Shown here: piece by piece, positions 43,817 through 52,449 of the stretch
Numbering within the stretch: the first letter of the stretch is position 1
Layout: every line of letters begins with the position of its first letter
Assembly: GCA_002798295.1 (NCBI GenBank)
Contig: NWQT01000023.1
Span: 1 to 64,000, forward strand
Length of the DNA: 64,000 bases
Reading direction: 5' to 3'
Origin: Lysobacteraceae bacterium NML07-0707
Lineage (GTDB): Bacteria; Pseudomonadota; Gammaproteobacteria; Xanthomonadales; Xanthomonadaceae
Notes under the pieces: generated by a model
What the model saw: only the letters and a program-made list of their open reading frames with translations
Databases searched by the model: none
What the model was told of the DNA's origin: nothing
Position numbers and translations under genes: made by a program

Positions 43817-44434
43817 TCAGCGGTTGAACTTGCTTTCTGAAATGACCCGCCAGCTGTTGTCGGCCTCGCGGTATTCCAGAAGCACCACGCGCTCGCCGCG
43901 CGGATAAACATCCGGCGGATGGGCGCGCACTTGCAATAGCAGCCCGGCGCCGCCGTCCTCGAAGCTGGCCATGCCATGCTCAGCATCGACTTGTGCGGTG
44001 GTCACCGTGCCGACCTTGCCCAGCAGCGAGGGGGGTGTGGCCGGTGTCAGCTTCAGCATGAAACGGCGCAGCGGGCGCAGCAGCAGCGAGGCCATCAACA
44101 GGCCCGGTATGGCGGCCAGCAGCATTGCCGCGCTGCCCAGCAGCGTGCGCAGCGTGCCGGAAAACAGCGGGTCAAGCAGATAGAGCTGAAAGAAATAGGT
44201 GCTTATCCAGGCAAAGAACGCGATCACCAGCACAATCAGCATCAGTGGCACGCCGCGCAGCCCGAGCCGGGTCAGCATGCCGCCGGCATCGGCCAGCGGG
44301 CTCTCGCCCTCCATCCCGGCGTCCAGGTCAAATACCCCCAACGCAGCCACCAGCCAATACAGCACGGCCACGGTGAACAGCACGCTCCAGGGCAGGGTGG
44401 GAAAGCTCAAGGCGGTTTGCAAAAACGCGTTCAT
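43817..44434 (-). CDS. YqiJ-like membrane protein with NfeD-type OB-fold tail
   Basis: The 205-residue protein has three hydrophobic segments (about 17-36, 62-82, 95-120) followed by a soluble beta domain (LLGKVGTVTTAQVDAEHGMA, YPRGERVVLLEYREADNSW). This layout matches YqiJ/NfeD-type partners of flotillins, where the OB-fold tail contacts the scaffold. It overlaps the PspA gene by ATGA and precedes the flotillin gene by 45 bases. Confidence 0.82.
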   Translation of the reverse strand: MNAFLQTALSFPTLPWSVLFTVAVLYWLVAALGVFDLDAGMEGESPLADAGGMLTRLGLRGVPLMLIVLVIAFFAWISTYFFQLYLLDPLFSGTLRTLLGSAAMLLAAIPGLLMASLLLRPLRRFMLKLTPATPPSLLGKVGTVTTAQVDAEHGMASFEDGGAGLLLQVRAHPPDVYPRGERVVLLEYREADNSWRVISESKFNR

Positions 44435-45111
44435 GACTTGCTCCTGCGCGGTTTGGGGGGCTTGGATTCTGCCTGCCTTTCGGCGCGACGCTGCAATTTT
44501 TCCAGCACCTTGGCTGCGGCGTCTTCAGCAGCGGGCTGCGGGCGCGGCTTGCGGGGGCTGCCTGCCGTTTTTGCGCCGCTGCGCGCACGTTTGGCCGAAG
44601 CGACCGCGCTTTCCGGCGAGGCGTCCTCGCCCGCCTGACGCCGGGCGACCGTGGCCTGGGCGCGATGCAGGGTTTCGCTGGCGCGCAGGGTGTCGAGCTG
44701 GTGCTTCAGGCGACGCAGCTTGTGCTCGCCCTGTTCGATGACATGCAGCAGCGCCTGCTGCTGCTCGCGCAAGGTTTTCATCGCCTCGCGTTCGTGATTG
44801 CGCCGGACTTGCAGCCCGGCAATGCGCACGGCGATGGCCTCGGCGCGGGACTTGCCGCGCGGGCTTGCCAGGAGCGCCACGGCCTCGGCCTCCAGCGCGC
44901 TGATTTCGGCATTCAGGGCGCGCTTGCGCTCCTCTGCGGTAAACAATCGCGCCTTGCAGGCATTGGCCTCCTGCTGCCAGTCGCGCAGGGCGGTGTCGAT
45001 TTCGCGGATGTCTGTATCCAGCTGGCGCTGCACCCATTGGTTGCGCAGGTTTTCTTCCAGCACCCCAAGCTCGCTCTGGAAACGCTGGAACAGGTCTTTG
45101 AGCGGACTCAT
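44431..45111 (-). CDS. PspA/IM30-family protein
   Basis: The 226-residue protein is almost entirely charged coiled coil, from LKDLFQRFQSELGVLEENLR through KTLREQQQALLHVIEQGEHK. A basic, proline-rich tail (GAKTAGSPRKPRPQPAAED) is not typical of E. coli PspA. PspA and Vipp1/IM30 are members of the ESCRT-III superfamily and form membrane-stabilising polymers. No PspB, PspC or PspF gene is in the window, and the neighbours resemble the yjfI-yjfJ arrangement. It overlaps genes on both sides by four bases. Confidence 0.82.
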   Translation of the reverse strand: MSPLKDLFQRFQSELGVLEENLRNQWVQRQLDTDIREIDTALRDWQQEANACKARLFTAEERKRALNAEISALEAEAVALLASPRGKSRAEAIAVRIAGLQVRRNHEREAMKTLREQQQALLHVIEQGEHKLRRLKHQLDTLRASETLHRAQATVARRQAGEDASPESAVASAKRARSGAKTAGSPRKPRPQPAAEDAAAKVLEKLQRRAERQAESKPPKPRRSKS

Positions 45112-45740
45112 GCGGCAGCTCCGGCAAGAAATTCCGGCTTCAGATATTCCAGCCAGGCCTCGCTGGCATTGATGACGTTGTCGGCCAGCGTTTCCAGCTC
45201 GAACAGCAGGTTTTCAAAGCGCGAGCGCGCATCCAGCGTGCCGAACATGATGTAGCCGGGCACACCGGCGACCACGTCGATGCCGACTGTGGACAGCGGC
45301 AGCAGCTTGTGGGTGCTGAGCACATGGGTATTGAAACGCGCGCTGTCGGCTACCGCATCCAGCGGCCATAGCCAGGCCTCGATAATCAGATGCTCGCCGC
45401 TTTTGGCGATGAATACCGACAGCCCGCCGTATTCGTGCATGGTCAGATGCAGGCTCGGGTCAGCGCCTTCCAGCCATTCCACCCCCATCAGCCCCTCACG
45501 GGCGGCACGGGTATGGCCGAGCATTTCATGGATGCCGGCAAGCGTCAGCGCCGCATCGGCCTGGCCTGTCCGGCTGGATGTCCGGCCGGGGCTGCGCATG
45601 GATTTTTCAATCGCGGCAAGCTCGGCGGTGTACTCGGGCAGGATCCACACATCTTTTTTCACCAGGCCCGCGCTGCGCATCCGCTCGCGGTAAGCGCGCT
45701 GATGCAATGTGGACGGGCTTGGTGGGCTGCCTGCTTTCAT
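45108..45740 (-). CDS. DUF2170 (YjfI-like) protein, first gene of the envelope-stress block and possible autoregulator
   Basis: The 210-residue protein has a C-terminal domain resembling DUF2170/YjfI (LHLTMHEYGGLSVFIAKSGE, LLPLSTVGIDVVAGVPGYIM). A separate N-terminal segment, HQRAYRERMRSAGLVKKDVW, resembles short ribbon-helix-helix DNA-binding proteins. The frame opens at a TTG (45776) inside the promoter, so I take the ATG at 45738-45740. That ATG falls within the inverted repeat 45734-45768 and next to the predicted transcription start. There is no ribosome-binding site, so a leaderless mRNA is likely. Overlap with the PspA gene is ATGA. The DNA-binding role is inference. Confidence 0.75.
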   Translation of the reverse strand: MKAGSPPSPSTLHQRAYRERMRSAGLVKKDVWILPEYTAELAAIEKSMRSPGRTSSRTGQADAALTLAGIHEMLGHTRAAREGLMGVEWLEGADPSLHLTMHEYGGLSVFIAKSGEHLIIEAWLWPLDAVADSARFNTHVLSTHKLLPLSTVGIDVVAGVPGYIMFGTLDARSRFENLLFELETLADNVINASEAWLEYLKPEFLAGAAA

Positions 45741-45768
45741 GTAAGCAAAACTATTGCTTACATGAAAG
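45734..45768. promoter_or_regulatory. Perfect 15-bp-arm inverted repeat, candidate operator
   Basis: CTTTCATGTAAGCAA and its exact reverse complement TTGCTTACATGAAAG flank AACTA. The repeat covers the -10, most of the spacer and the start codon of the DUF2170 gene, so a bound protein would block transcription. Confidence 0.85.
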
Positions 45769-45776
45769 TATGTCAA
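45748..45776 (-). promoter_or_regulatory. Sigma-70 promoter of the envelope-stress block
   Basis: On the minus strand TTGACA (45771-45776), a 17-base spacer and TAGTTT (45748-45753) form a promoter with a perfect -35. The -35 overlaps the dnaE stop codon. The predicted start of transcription falls at 45740-45741, on or next to the A of the ATG. Confidence 0.7.
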
Positions 45777-48700
45777 GTCCAGGGCTTGGCAAGGCTGAGT
45801 TTGACCACGCGCACGCCGGGCAGGGCGCGCAGCCGGGAGGGCAGTTCCTGGTTGACGGCAACGCCGTGTTCGGTTTTTTTCATCTCCAGCTCACCGCTGG
45901 CGCCGGGCACCAGCAATTGCAGGCGCAACGGGGTTTTGCCGGGGCGGTGTGCCTGCAGCAGGGCGTCGAAGGCGGGCATGGGGCTGCCCTCGCGCAGGTC
46001 AAGGCGCACCGCAAGGCCAAGGGCGTGGGTCTGGCAGATGGTATCAAAGTCCCAGCAGCGGCGGGCGCGCAGGCTGAAGCCGCCGGAGAATTCATCCTCG
46101 CGCAGGCCGCCTTCCACCACCAGAATGCGACCGGTGCTGAGCAGCTCGGCATATTCGCCGAGCGGCTCGGAAAAGAAGGCGCATTCAATCCGGCCGCGGC
46201 CATCTTCAAGCGTCACAAAGGCCTGTGACTCGCCACGGCGGCGGAAGGCGGTGATTTGTCCGGCGACAATCACGGTTTTTTCCGCGCGCCAGCCGCCTTT
46301 TTTGTCTTCGGCGCGCTCGCTCCAGATTTTGTCGAGCTGGCTTAGGTCAAAGCCGATGAGTTCGGCAAGTTCCGGGCGGTACGGATCCATCGGATGCCCG
46401 GAGAGATAGAAGCCCAGCGTTTCGCGCTCGTGCGTGAGCTTTTCGGCCAGCGGCCAGTCATGGGTGCTGGGCAGTTCAATCGCCAATGCCGGAGCGGAGG
46501 GTTCGGCGGCGGCAAACAGCGATACCTGTCCGGCCTCGCGCTCGCGTGCCAACTGGTCGGTGGCGCGCATCACCTCCGGTACTTGCAGCAGCAGTGAAGG
46601 GCGGTTGCAGGCCAGCGAGTCCAGGGCGCCGGCAAAAATCAGCGATTCCAGGGTGCGGCGATTGAGCTTGGCCGAGGCGGTGCGCTGGCAGAAGTCGAAC
46701 AAATCGGCAAAGGCGCCGCCCGCCTTGCGAGCCGCGACAATCGCTTCGCAAGCGCCTTGCCCCACGCCCTTGATGGCGCCCAGGCCATAGCGCAGGGTGC
46801 GCTCATCCATTGCCTCGAACATATAGGCCGAGTGATTGACATCCGGCGGCAGCACCTCCAGCCCCATGCTGCGGGCTTCGTCCAGAAAGCCCACCACCTT
46901 GTCGGTCTTGTCCATGTCGCTGGAGAGTACTGCGGCCATGAACTCGGCCGGATAGTGCGCTTTCAGCCAGGCGGTCTGGTAGCTGACCAGCGCATAGGCG
47001 GCGGCGTGTGACTTGTTGAAGCCATAGCCTGCGAATTTTTCCAGAAGGTCGAAGATGGGGCCGGAAACCTTGGGCTCGATGCCGTGGGTGGCCTGGGCGC
47101 CGCTTTCAAACTTGGCGCGCTCCTTGGCCATTTCCTCGACTTTTTTCTTGCCCATCGCGCGGCGCAGCAGGTCGGCGCCGCCCAGCGAATAGCCGGCCAG
47201 GATCTGCGCGGTCTGCATCACCTGTTCCTGATACACCACCACGCCATAGGTCGGCGCCAGTACCGGCTCCAGCAACGGATGCGGATAGACCACTTCGGCG
47301 CGGCCATGTTTGCGGTCGATGAAGTCCGGAATCAGATCCATCGGCCCTGGCCGGTACAGCGAAACCAGCGCAATCAGGTCTTCAAAACGGTCGGGCAGGG
47401 CGTCTTTGAGCAGGCGGCGCATGCCGGAGGATTCAAACTGGAATACCGCCACGGTATCGCCACGGGCAAACAGCGCGTAGGTAGGCTTGTCATCCAGGGG
47501 CAGGGCGGCGATCTCCAGTGGCGCTTCGCCGGTGCGCGCGCGGCGGGCATTGATGGCTTTGACCGCCCAGTCGATGATGGTGAGCGTGCGCAGGCCCAGG
47601 AAGTCGAACTTCACCAGGCCAATGGCCTCCACATCGTCCTTGTCGAACTGGGTGACCGGGTTCTTGCCGCGACCGCCCTCATCATGTTCGGCAAACAGCG
47701 GGCAGAACTCGGCCAGCGGTTTGGGCGCAATCACCACGCCGCCGGCATGTTTGCCGGCGTTGCGGGTGAGGTCTTCCAATTGCAGCGCCAGATCCAGCAG
47801 CTCGCGGACTTCTTCGTCATCGCGGTAGCGGGCAATCAGCTCGTCGCTGCGCCAGGCTTCGTCCTTCTGCGATTTCTCGGTGCGTCCCAGCGCATCCTCA
47901 AGGCCGATGCCAAGCGTCATCGGAATCAGTTTGGCAACGCCATCGACCAGGCCGTAAGGATGCCCCTGCACGCGGCCGGTATCGCGCACCACCGCCTTGG
48001 CGGCCATGGTGCCGTAGGTGATGATCTGGCTGACGCGCTCGCGGCCATATTTGCGCGCCACGTAATCAATCACCTCGTCGCGGCGATCCATGCAGAAGTC
48101 GATATCGAAGTCCGGCATCGACACGCGCTCGGGGTTCAGGAAGCGCTCGAACAGCAGGTCATACGGCAGCGGGTCAAGGTCGGTAATGCCCAGCGCCCAG
48201 GCCACCAGCGAACCGGCGCCGGAGCCGCGCCCCGGCCCCACCGGAATGCCGTGCTGCTTGCCCCAGTTGATGAAGTCGGCAACGATCAGGAAGTAGCCGG
48301 GAAAGCCCATCTTCACAATCACGTCCAGCTCGCGCTTTAAGCGCTGGTCGTAATCTTCGCGACTCTTGCCTGCGGCCAATGGCTGTTTTTCCAGCCGTGC
48401 GGCAAGGCCTTCGGCGGCCTGCTGGCGAATCCAGCTTTCCAGGGTGTGCTCGTCCGGTACCGGGAAATCCGGCAGGTAATAGGTGCCAAGGCTCAAGGTG
48501 AGATTGCAGCGCTCGGCAAGCCGCAGGCTGTTGTCGATGGCATCGGGCAGGTCGGCAAACAGCGCGGACATTTCTTCGGCCGAGCGCAGGTATTGCTGCT
48601 CGCTGTAATCGCGCGGGCGTTTGGCATCATCCAGCACCCGGCCGGAGGCGATGCACACGCGCGCTTCGTGGGCATCAAAGCCGTCGCTGTCGATAAAGCG

Positions 48701-49297
48701 CACCTCGTTGCTGGCGACCAGCGGAATGCCAAGCGCGGCGGCAGTACCGATGGCGAACTGGTTGAAGCTCTCCTCACCGGCGCGACCGGTACGGCTGACG
48801 GCCAGCGTCAGCCGGTCGCCAAAATGGCCTTGCAAATCACGCAGCGCCGCCTGGGCGTGGTCGTGGCGACCGGCTTCGGCCAGGCTCCCGGCCAGCGATT
48901 GGCGTCCGGCGATGGCAATCAGTCCGCCCAAATCTTCCTGCCCCAGCCAGGCCGGCTGGATGGCGACCCCCTCGCTGCGGTGGCCTTCCATCCACGCGCG
49001 CGAAATCAATCGCGACAGCGCCTTGTAACCGGCCGTGTCGCGGCATAACAGCGTCAGCCAGTTGACCGGCTCGCCGGGCTGGGCGATGGCGATATCCGCG
49101 CCGGCAATCGGCTTGATGCCGGCCGCCTCGGCGGCCTTGAAGAACTTCACCAGCGCAAACAGATTGTTGCGATCTGTCACTGCCAGCGCCGGGATACCGC
49201 GTTGGCTGGCAGCGGCAATCAGTTCCTTGATGCGGATGGTGGAGTCGGCCAGCGAGTATTCGCTGTGCAATTGCAGATGGGCGAAGCGGGCGGACAT
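45773..49297 (-). CDS. dnaE: DNA polymerase III subunit alpha
   Basis: The 1174-residue replicative polymerase starts with a PHP domain (FAHLQLHSEYSLADSTIRI). The palm has catalytic aspartates in MPDFDIDFCMDRRDEV, and later come fingers with GGADLLRRAMGKKK. A helix-hairpin-helix region (GAIKGVGQGACEAI) and a C-terminal OB domain (VIVAGQITAFRRRGESQAF) follow. It is full length. Its stop overlaps the -35 of the block inserted downstream, where accA would be expected. Confidence 0.97.
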   Translation of the reverse strand: MSARFAHLQLHSEYSLADSTIRIKELIAAASQRGIPALAVTDRNNLFALVKFFKAAEAAGIKPIAGADIAIAQPGEPVNWLTLLCRDTAGYKALSRLISRAWMEGHRSEGVAIQPAWLGQEDLGGLIAIAGRQSLAGSLAEAGRHDHAQAALRDLQGHFGDRLTLAVSRTGRAGEESFNQFAIGTAAALGIPLVASNEVRFIDSDGFDAHEARVCIASGRVLDDAKRPRDYSEQQYLRSAEEMSALFADLPDAIDNSLRLAERCNLTLSLGTYYLPDFPVPDEHTLESWIRQQAAEGLAARLEKQPLAAGKSREDYDQRLKRELDVIVKMGFPGYFLIVADFINWGKQHGIPVGPGRGSGAGSLVAWALGITDLDPLPYDLLFERFLNPERVSMPDFDIDFCMDRRDEVIDYVARKYGRERVSQIITYGTMAAKAVVRDTGRVQGHPYGLVDGVAKLIPMTLGIGLEDALGRTEKSQKDEAWRSDELIARYRDDEEVRELLDLALQLEDLTRNAGKHAGGVVIAPKPLAEFCPLFAEHDEGGRGKNPVTQFDKDDVEAIGLVKFDFLGLRTLTIIDWAVKAINARRARTGEAPLEIAALPLDDKPTYALFARGDTVAVFQFESSGMRRLLKDALPDRFEDLIALVSLYRPGPMDLIPDFIDRKHGRAEVVYPHPLLEPVLAPTYGVVVYQEQVMQTAQILAGYSLGGADLLRRAMGKKKVEEMAKERAKFESGAQATHGIEPKVSGPIFDLLEKFAGYGFNKSHAAAYALVSYQTAWLKAHYPAEFMAAVLSSDMDKTDKVVGFLDEARSMGLEVLPPDVNHSAYMFEAMDERTLRYGLGAIKGVGQGACEAIVAARKAGGAFADLFDFCQRTASAKLNRRTLESLIFAGALDSLACNRPSLLLQVPEVMRATDQLAREREAGQVSLFAAAEPSAPALAIELPSTHDWPLAEKLTHERETLGFYLSGHPMDPYRPELAELIGFDLSQLDKIWSERAEDKKGGWRAEKTVIVAGQITAFRRRGESQAFVTLEDGRGRIECAFFSEPLGEYAELLSTGRILVVEGGLREDEFSGGFSLRARRCWDFDTICQTHALGLAVRLDLREGSPMPAFDALLQAHRPGKTPLRLQLLVPGASGELEMKKTEHGVAVNQELPSRLRALPGVRVVKLSLAKPWT

Positions 49298-49384
49298 GCT
49301 CTGGCGGGGCAGCGGCGGGGGGACAGGGTAACAGCGCAGGCGGCCAGCGCAAGGTTTGACAGCGGCAGCGAAACAAGGACGGGC

Positions 49385-49990
49385 TTACCCGCCGGTGGCA
49401 GCCAGTGCCCGCTTCACCGGGGCATAGCTGCGCCGGTGTTCGGGGCAGGGGCCGTAGCGTTGCAGGGCGGCCAGATGCGCGGGGCTTGGATAGCCCTTGT
49501 GTTTGGCAAAGCCGTATTCGGGATAGCGCCTGTCCAGTTGCAGAAGGTGCGCATCGCGGGCGGTTTTGGCCAGTATCGAGGCGGCCATGATGGCCGGCTC
49601 CAGCGCATCGCCGCCGACCAGTGCCTCGGCCGGGCAGGGCAAGTCCAGCGGCAGGCGGTTGCCGTCGATGCGGGCGAATGTGGGCGCGGGCGTCAGTGCC
49701 AGGAGCGCGCGGCGCATGCCGGTGAGGGTGGCCTGCAGGATGTTGAGTGCATCAATCTCGTGCGCTTCCACAAATTCCACATGCCAGGCCAGGGCGCGTT
49801 CGCGTATCAATGGCGCCAGCGCCTCGCGTTTTTTTTCGCTGAGTTTCTTGGAGTCATTCAGCCCGTCAATCGGACGCGCCGGGTCAAGGATGACCGCAGC
49901 CACCGTGACCGGGCCGGCCAGCGGGCCGCGGCCGGCCTCATCCACCCCGGCCATGAGCGTCAGGTCAGGGGCAAACAGTTCAGCCTGCAT
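49385..49990 (-). CDS. rnhB: Ribonuclease HII
   Basis: The 201-residue nuclease removes ribonucleotides from DNA. The metal-binding acidic residues are visible in [15 protein letters not shown] (Asp17, Glu18) and RIDGNRLP, and the family motif [10 protein letters not shown] is present. I chose ATG 49990, which overlaps the lpxB stop by 11 bases; the long upstream extension to 50128 lies inside lpxB. An 87-base gap to dnaE follows. Confidence 0.95.
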   Translation of the reverse strand: MQAELFAPDLTLMAGVDEAGRGPLAGPVTVAAVILDPARPIDGLNDSKKLSEKKREALAPLIRERALAWHVEFVEAHEIDALNILQATLTGMRRALLALTPAPTFARIDGNRLPLDLPCPAEALVGGDALEPAIMAASILAKTARDAHLLQLDRRYPEYGFAKHKGYPSPAHLAALQRYGPCPEHRRSYAPVKRALAATGG

Positions 49991-51215
49991 CGCCAAGCAG
50001 CTCCGCCACCGCCGCTGCGGCACTGTCCGAGGCCGATTGGGCAAGGTGCTGGTGAATGGCCTCAAACTGCGGCAGCAAGGCTGCACGCGCGGCCTGGTTA
50101 TCCAGCCAATACAGCATGGCCCGGGCAAGATTGTCAGGCGTGCATGCCTCCTGCAAAAACTCCGGCACCAGCGCTTTGCCGGCCAGGATATTGGGCAGGC
50201 TGACGTGGGCGGTTTTCAAAAGCCCCAAGCCTTTGACAATGGCATAGCTGGGCGCAGAGATGCGATGACCAATCACCATCGGCCGTTTGCACAGCATCGC
50301 CTCCAGTGCGGCCGTGCCGGAGGCCAGCAGTACGCCGTCGCTGGCGATCATCGCCTCGCGCGCCTGAGCGTCCAGAATTTGGATACGGGGAAGTGCCGTG
50401 CCTGCTGTTTCTTTTGCGGATGCCGCCGCGGGCATAAGCGTTTCAATCTGCTGGCGGCAGGCCGGGCTGGCTGCCGGGATGAGCACTTCCAGCTGCGGCT
50501 GTTGCGCCGCGATGCGCCCGGCGGCGGCCAGGAATATCGGCAACATGCGCTGGATTTCGCCAAGGCGCGAGCCAGGCAGCAGCGCCAGTACCGGGGCGCT
50601 GGCATCCACGCCCAGCCGGGCGCGAGCTGCGGCGTGGTCGGGATGCAGCGGGATTTCATCGGCCATCGGGTGGCCGACAAAGACCGCATCCACGCCATGC
50701 CGGGCATAGATGGGCGGCTCCATCGGGAACAGGCAGAGTACGCGGTCGGCGGACTCGCCCATCTTGGCGGCGCGGTTTTCACGCCAGGCCCAGACACTGG
50801 GGCTGACATAGTGCACGGTGGAGAGGCCGCGCCGTTTCAGCCATTTTTCAATGCCGAGATTGAAGTCCGGGGCGTCGATGCCGATGAAGATATCCGCCTG
50901 CCAGTCCAGTACCGCCTGGCGGAACTGTTGGCGCAGTCGCAAAAGCCGTGGCAGGTGCGCCAGCACTTCGGCAAGCCCCATCACGGCAAGCGCTTCGGCA
51001 TCGTGCCACAGATGCAGGCCTGCCGCACGCATCTGCGCGCCGCCGATACCGGCGAACTGGGCATAGGGATAGCGCTGGCGCAGCGCGGCAATCAGGCGCG
51101 CGCCCAAGATATCGCCGGAGGCTTCCCCGGCACACAGGGCGATGCGCAAGGGGACGGGGCGCTGGCAGGACGTATCCAAGTCCCGAGTCCCGAGTCCCGA
51201 GTCCGGGTTGTTCAT
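49980..51215 (-). CDS. lpxB: Lipid-A-disaccharide synthase
   Basis: The 411-residue peripheral membrane glycosyltransferase joins UDP-2,3-diacylglucosamine and lipid X. Motifs include [45 protein letters not shown] and [13 protein letters not shown]. The ATG overlaps the lpxA stop (ATGA, 51212-51215). It is followed by about 20 extra residues ([20 protein letters not shown]) relative to E. coli, seven of them encoded by the CCCGAGT heptamer array. TTG codons after the array could be alternative starts, but coupling favours 51215. Confidence 0.95.
   Translation of the reverse strand: MNNPDSGLGTRDLDTSCQRPVPLRIALCAGEASGDILGARLIAALRQRYPYAQFAGIGGAQMRAAGLHLWHDAEALAVMGLAEVLAHLPRLLRLRQQFRQAVLDWQADIFIGIDAPDFNLGIEKWLKRRGLSTVHYVSPSVWAWRENRAAKMGESADRVLCLFPMEPPIYARHGVDAVFVGHPMADEIPLHPDHAAARARLGVDASAPVLALLPGSRLGEIQRMLPIFLAAAGRIAAQQPQLEVLIPAASPACRQQIETLMPAAASAKETAGTALPRIQILDAQAREAMIASDGVLLASGTAALEAMLCKRPMVIGHRISAPSYAIVKGLGLLKTAHVSLPNILAGKALVPEFLQEACTPDNLARAMLYWLDNQAARAALLPQFEAIHQHLAQSASDSAAAAVAELLGDAG
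51182..51202 (+). repeat. Tandem heptamer array (CCCGAGT)x3 within the lpxB 5' end
   Basis: Three exact copies lie in codons 5-12 of lpxB and are read on the minus strand as GLGTRDS-type residues. The heptamer is not a multiple of three, so gain or loss of one copy would shift the lpxB frame. The same unit is repeated six times before trmD. Confidence 0.95.
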
Positions 51216-51991
51216 CGAATCAGTGGCCGCTCGCCCTGGCCGATGAAGTCGAGGAATTGCTGCACGTCCGGGCTGTGTGCGGCCATTTCCAGCAGCTCGG
51301 TGCGGGCTTCGTCGAACTTGGCATCGCCCATGTACAGGGCGCGATAGGCGCGTTTGATGGCACGGATACGCTCGGCATCAAAGCCACGGCGCTTGAGGCC
51401 TTCGCTATTGATGCCGCGTGGCCGGGCATATTTGTCCTGCGCCACCATCAGGAACGGCGGCACATCGCCATTGACGAATGCGCCCATGCCGATAAAGGCA
51501 TGGTCACCGATGCGGCAGAACTGGTGTACCCCGGCAAAGCCGGAAAGAATCACATGGTCGCCGACGCTGACATGTCCGGCGAGGGTGGCATTGTTGGAGA
51601 ACACGCAGTGGTTGCCGACCTGGCAGTCGTGGGCGATATGGGTATAGGCCAGCAGCCAGTTGTCACTGCCGATGCGGGTCACGCCGCCACCCGCGCCCGT
51701 GCCGCGGTTGAGGGTGACGAACTCGCGAATCTGGTTGTTGTCGCCGATTTCCAGGGTGACCCGCTCGCCGCGATATTTCTTGTCCTGCGGTTCGCCGCCA
51801 ATGGCGGCATGGCCGTGGATACGGTTATTGCAGCCAATCCGGGTGGGGCCGTGGAGGCTGCAATGCGGGCCGATGCGCGTGCCCGCGCCGATTTCCACCC
51901 CGGCGCCAATCACGGTAAATGCGCCGACTTCAACGTCTTCGGCAAGACGGGCAGCCGGGTCGATAACGGCGCTGGGATGGATACGGCTCAT
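51212..51991 (-). CDS. lpxA: UDP-N-acetylglucosamine O-acyltransferase
   Basis: The 259-residue cytoplasmic enzyme adds the first acyl chain in lipid A synthesis. The left-handed beta-helix repeats are visible from [20 protein letters not shown] onward. The catalytic histidine is in [16 protein letters not shown], and [15 protein letters not shown] follows. The C-terminal helical domain ends [17 protein letters not shown]. It is four bases from fabZ and overlaps lpxB. Confidence 0.97.
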   Translation of the reverse strand: MSRIHPSAVIDPAARLAEDVEVGAFTVIGAGVEIGAGTRIGPHCSLHGPTRIGCNNRIHGHAAIGGEPQDKKYRGERVTLEIGDNNQIREFVTLNRGTGAGGGVTRIGSDNWLLAYTHIAHDCQVGNHCVFSNNATLAGHVSVGDHVILSGFAGVHQFCRIGDHAFIGMGAFVNGDVPPFLMVAQDKYARPRGINSEGLKRRGFDAERIRAIKRAYRALYMGDAKFDEARTELLEMAAHSPDVQQFLDFIGQGERPLIR

Positions 51992-51993
51992 TT

Positions 51994-52449
51994 TCAGGCA
52001 TCCACCTCGGCGCAGAGGATTTCCGCGCAGGCCACCTGCTGGCCATCGACGAAGGCGGCACAGTCGTAGAGGGTCATATTGCGGATTTCGCGCTTGATGC
52101 TGACTTCGATTTCCAGCCGGTCACCGGGCACCACCATGCGGCTGAACTTGGCGCCATCGACCTTGACCAGATAGGAGAGCTTGCCGGCGTCGGCGCCGCC
52201 ACGGGTCAGGTGGCTGAGCAGCCCGCCGGCCTGTGCCATCGCTTCAATGACCAGTACCCCGGGCATCACCGCATGGGCAGGGAAATGCCCCTGGAAGAAC
52301 GGCTCGTTGATGCTGACGTTTTTCCAGGCGCGCAAACGCTGGCCGGCCTCGAACTCGACCACGCGGTCAACCAGCAGGAAGGGATAGCGGTGCGGAAGCA
52401 GGGCGCGGATTTTTTCCACGTCCACGGGCAGGGTCAGGGAATTGCTCAT
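51994..52449 (-). CDS. fabZ: 3-hydroxyacyl-ACP dehydratase
   Basis: The 151-residue hot-dog-fold enzyme dehydrates 3-hydroxyacyl-ACP. The active-site His55 is in [14 protein letters not shown] and Glu69 is in [10 protein letters not shown]. Its place between lpxD and lpxA reflects competition for the shared substrate 3-hydroxyacyl-ACP. It abuts lpxD with no gap. Confidence 0.97.
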   Translation of the reverse strand: MSNSLTLPVDVEKIRALLPHRYPFLLVDRVVEFEAGQRLRAWKNVSINEPFFQGHFPAHAVMPGVLVIEAMAQAGGLLSHLTRGGADAGKLSYLVKVDGAKFSRMVVPGDRLEIEVSIKREIRNMTLYDCAAFVDGQQVACAEILCAEVDA

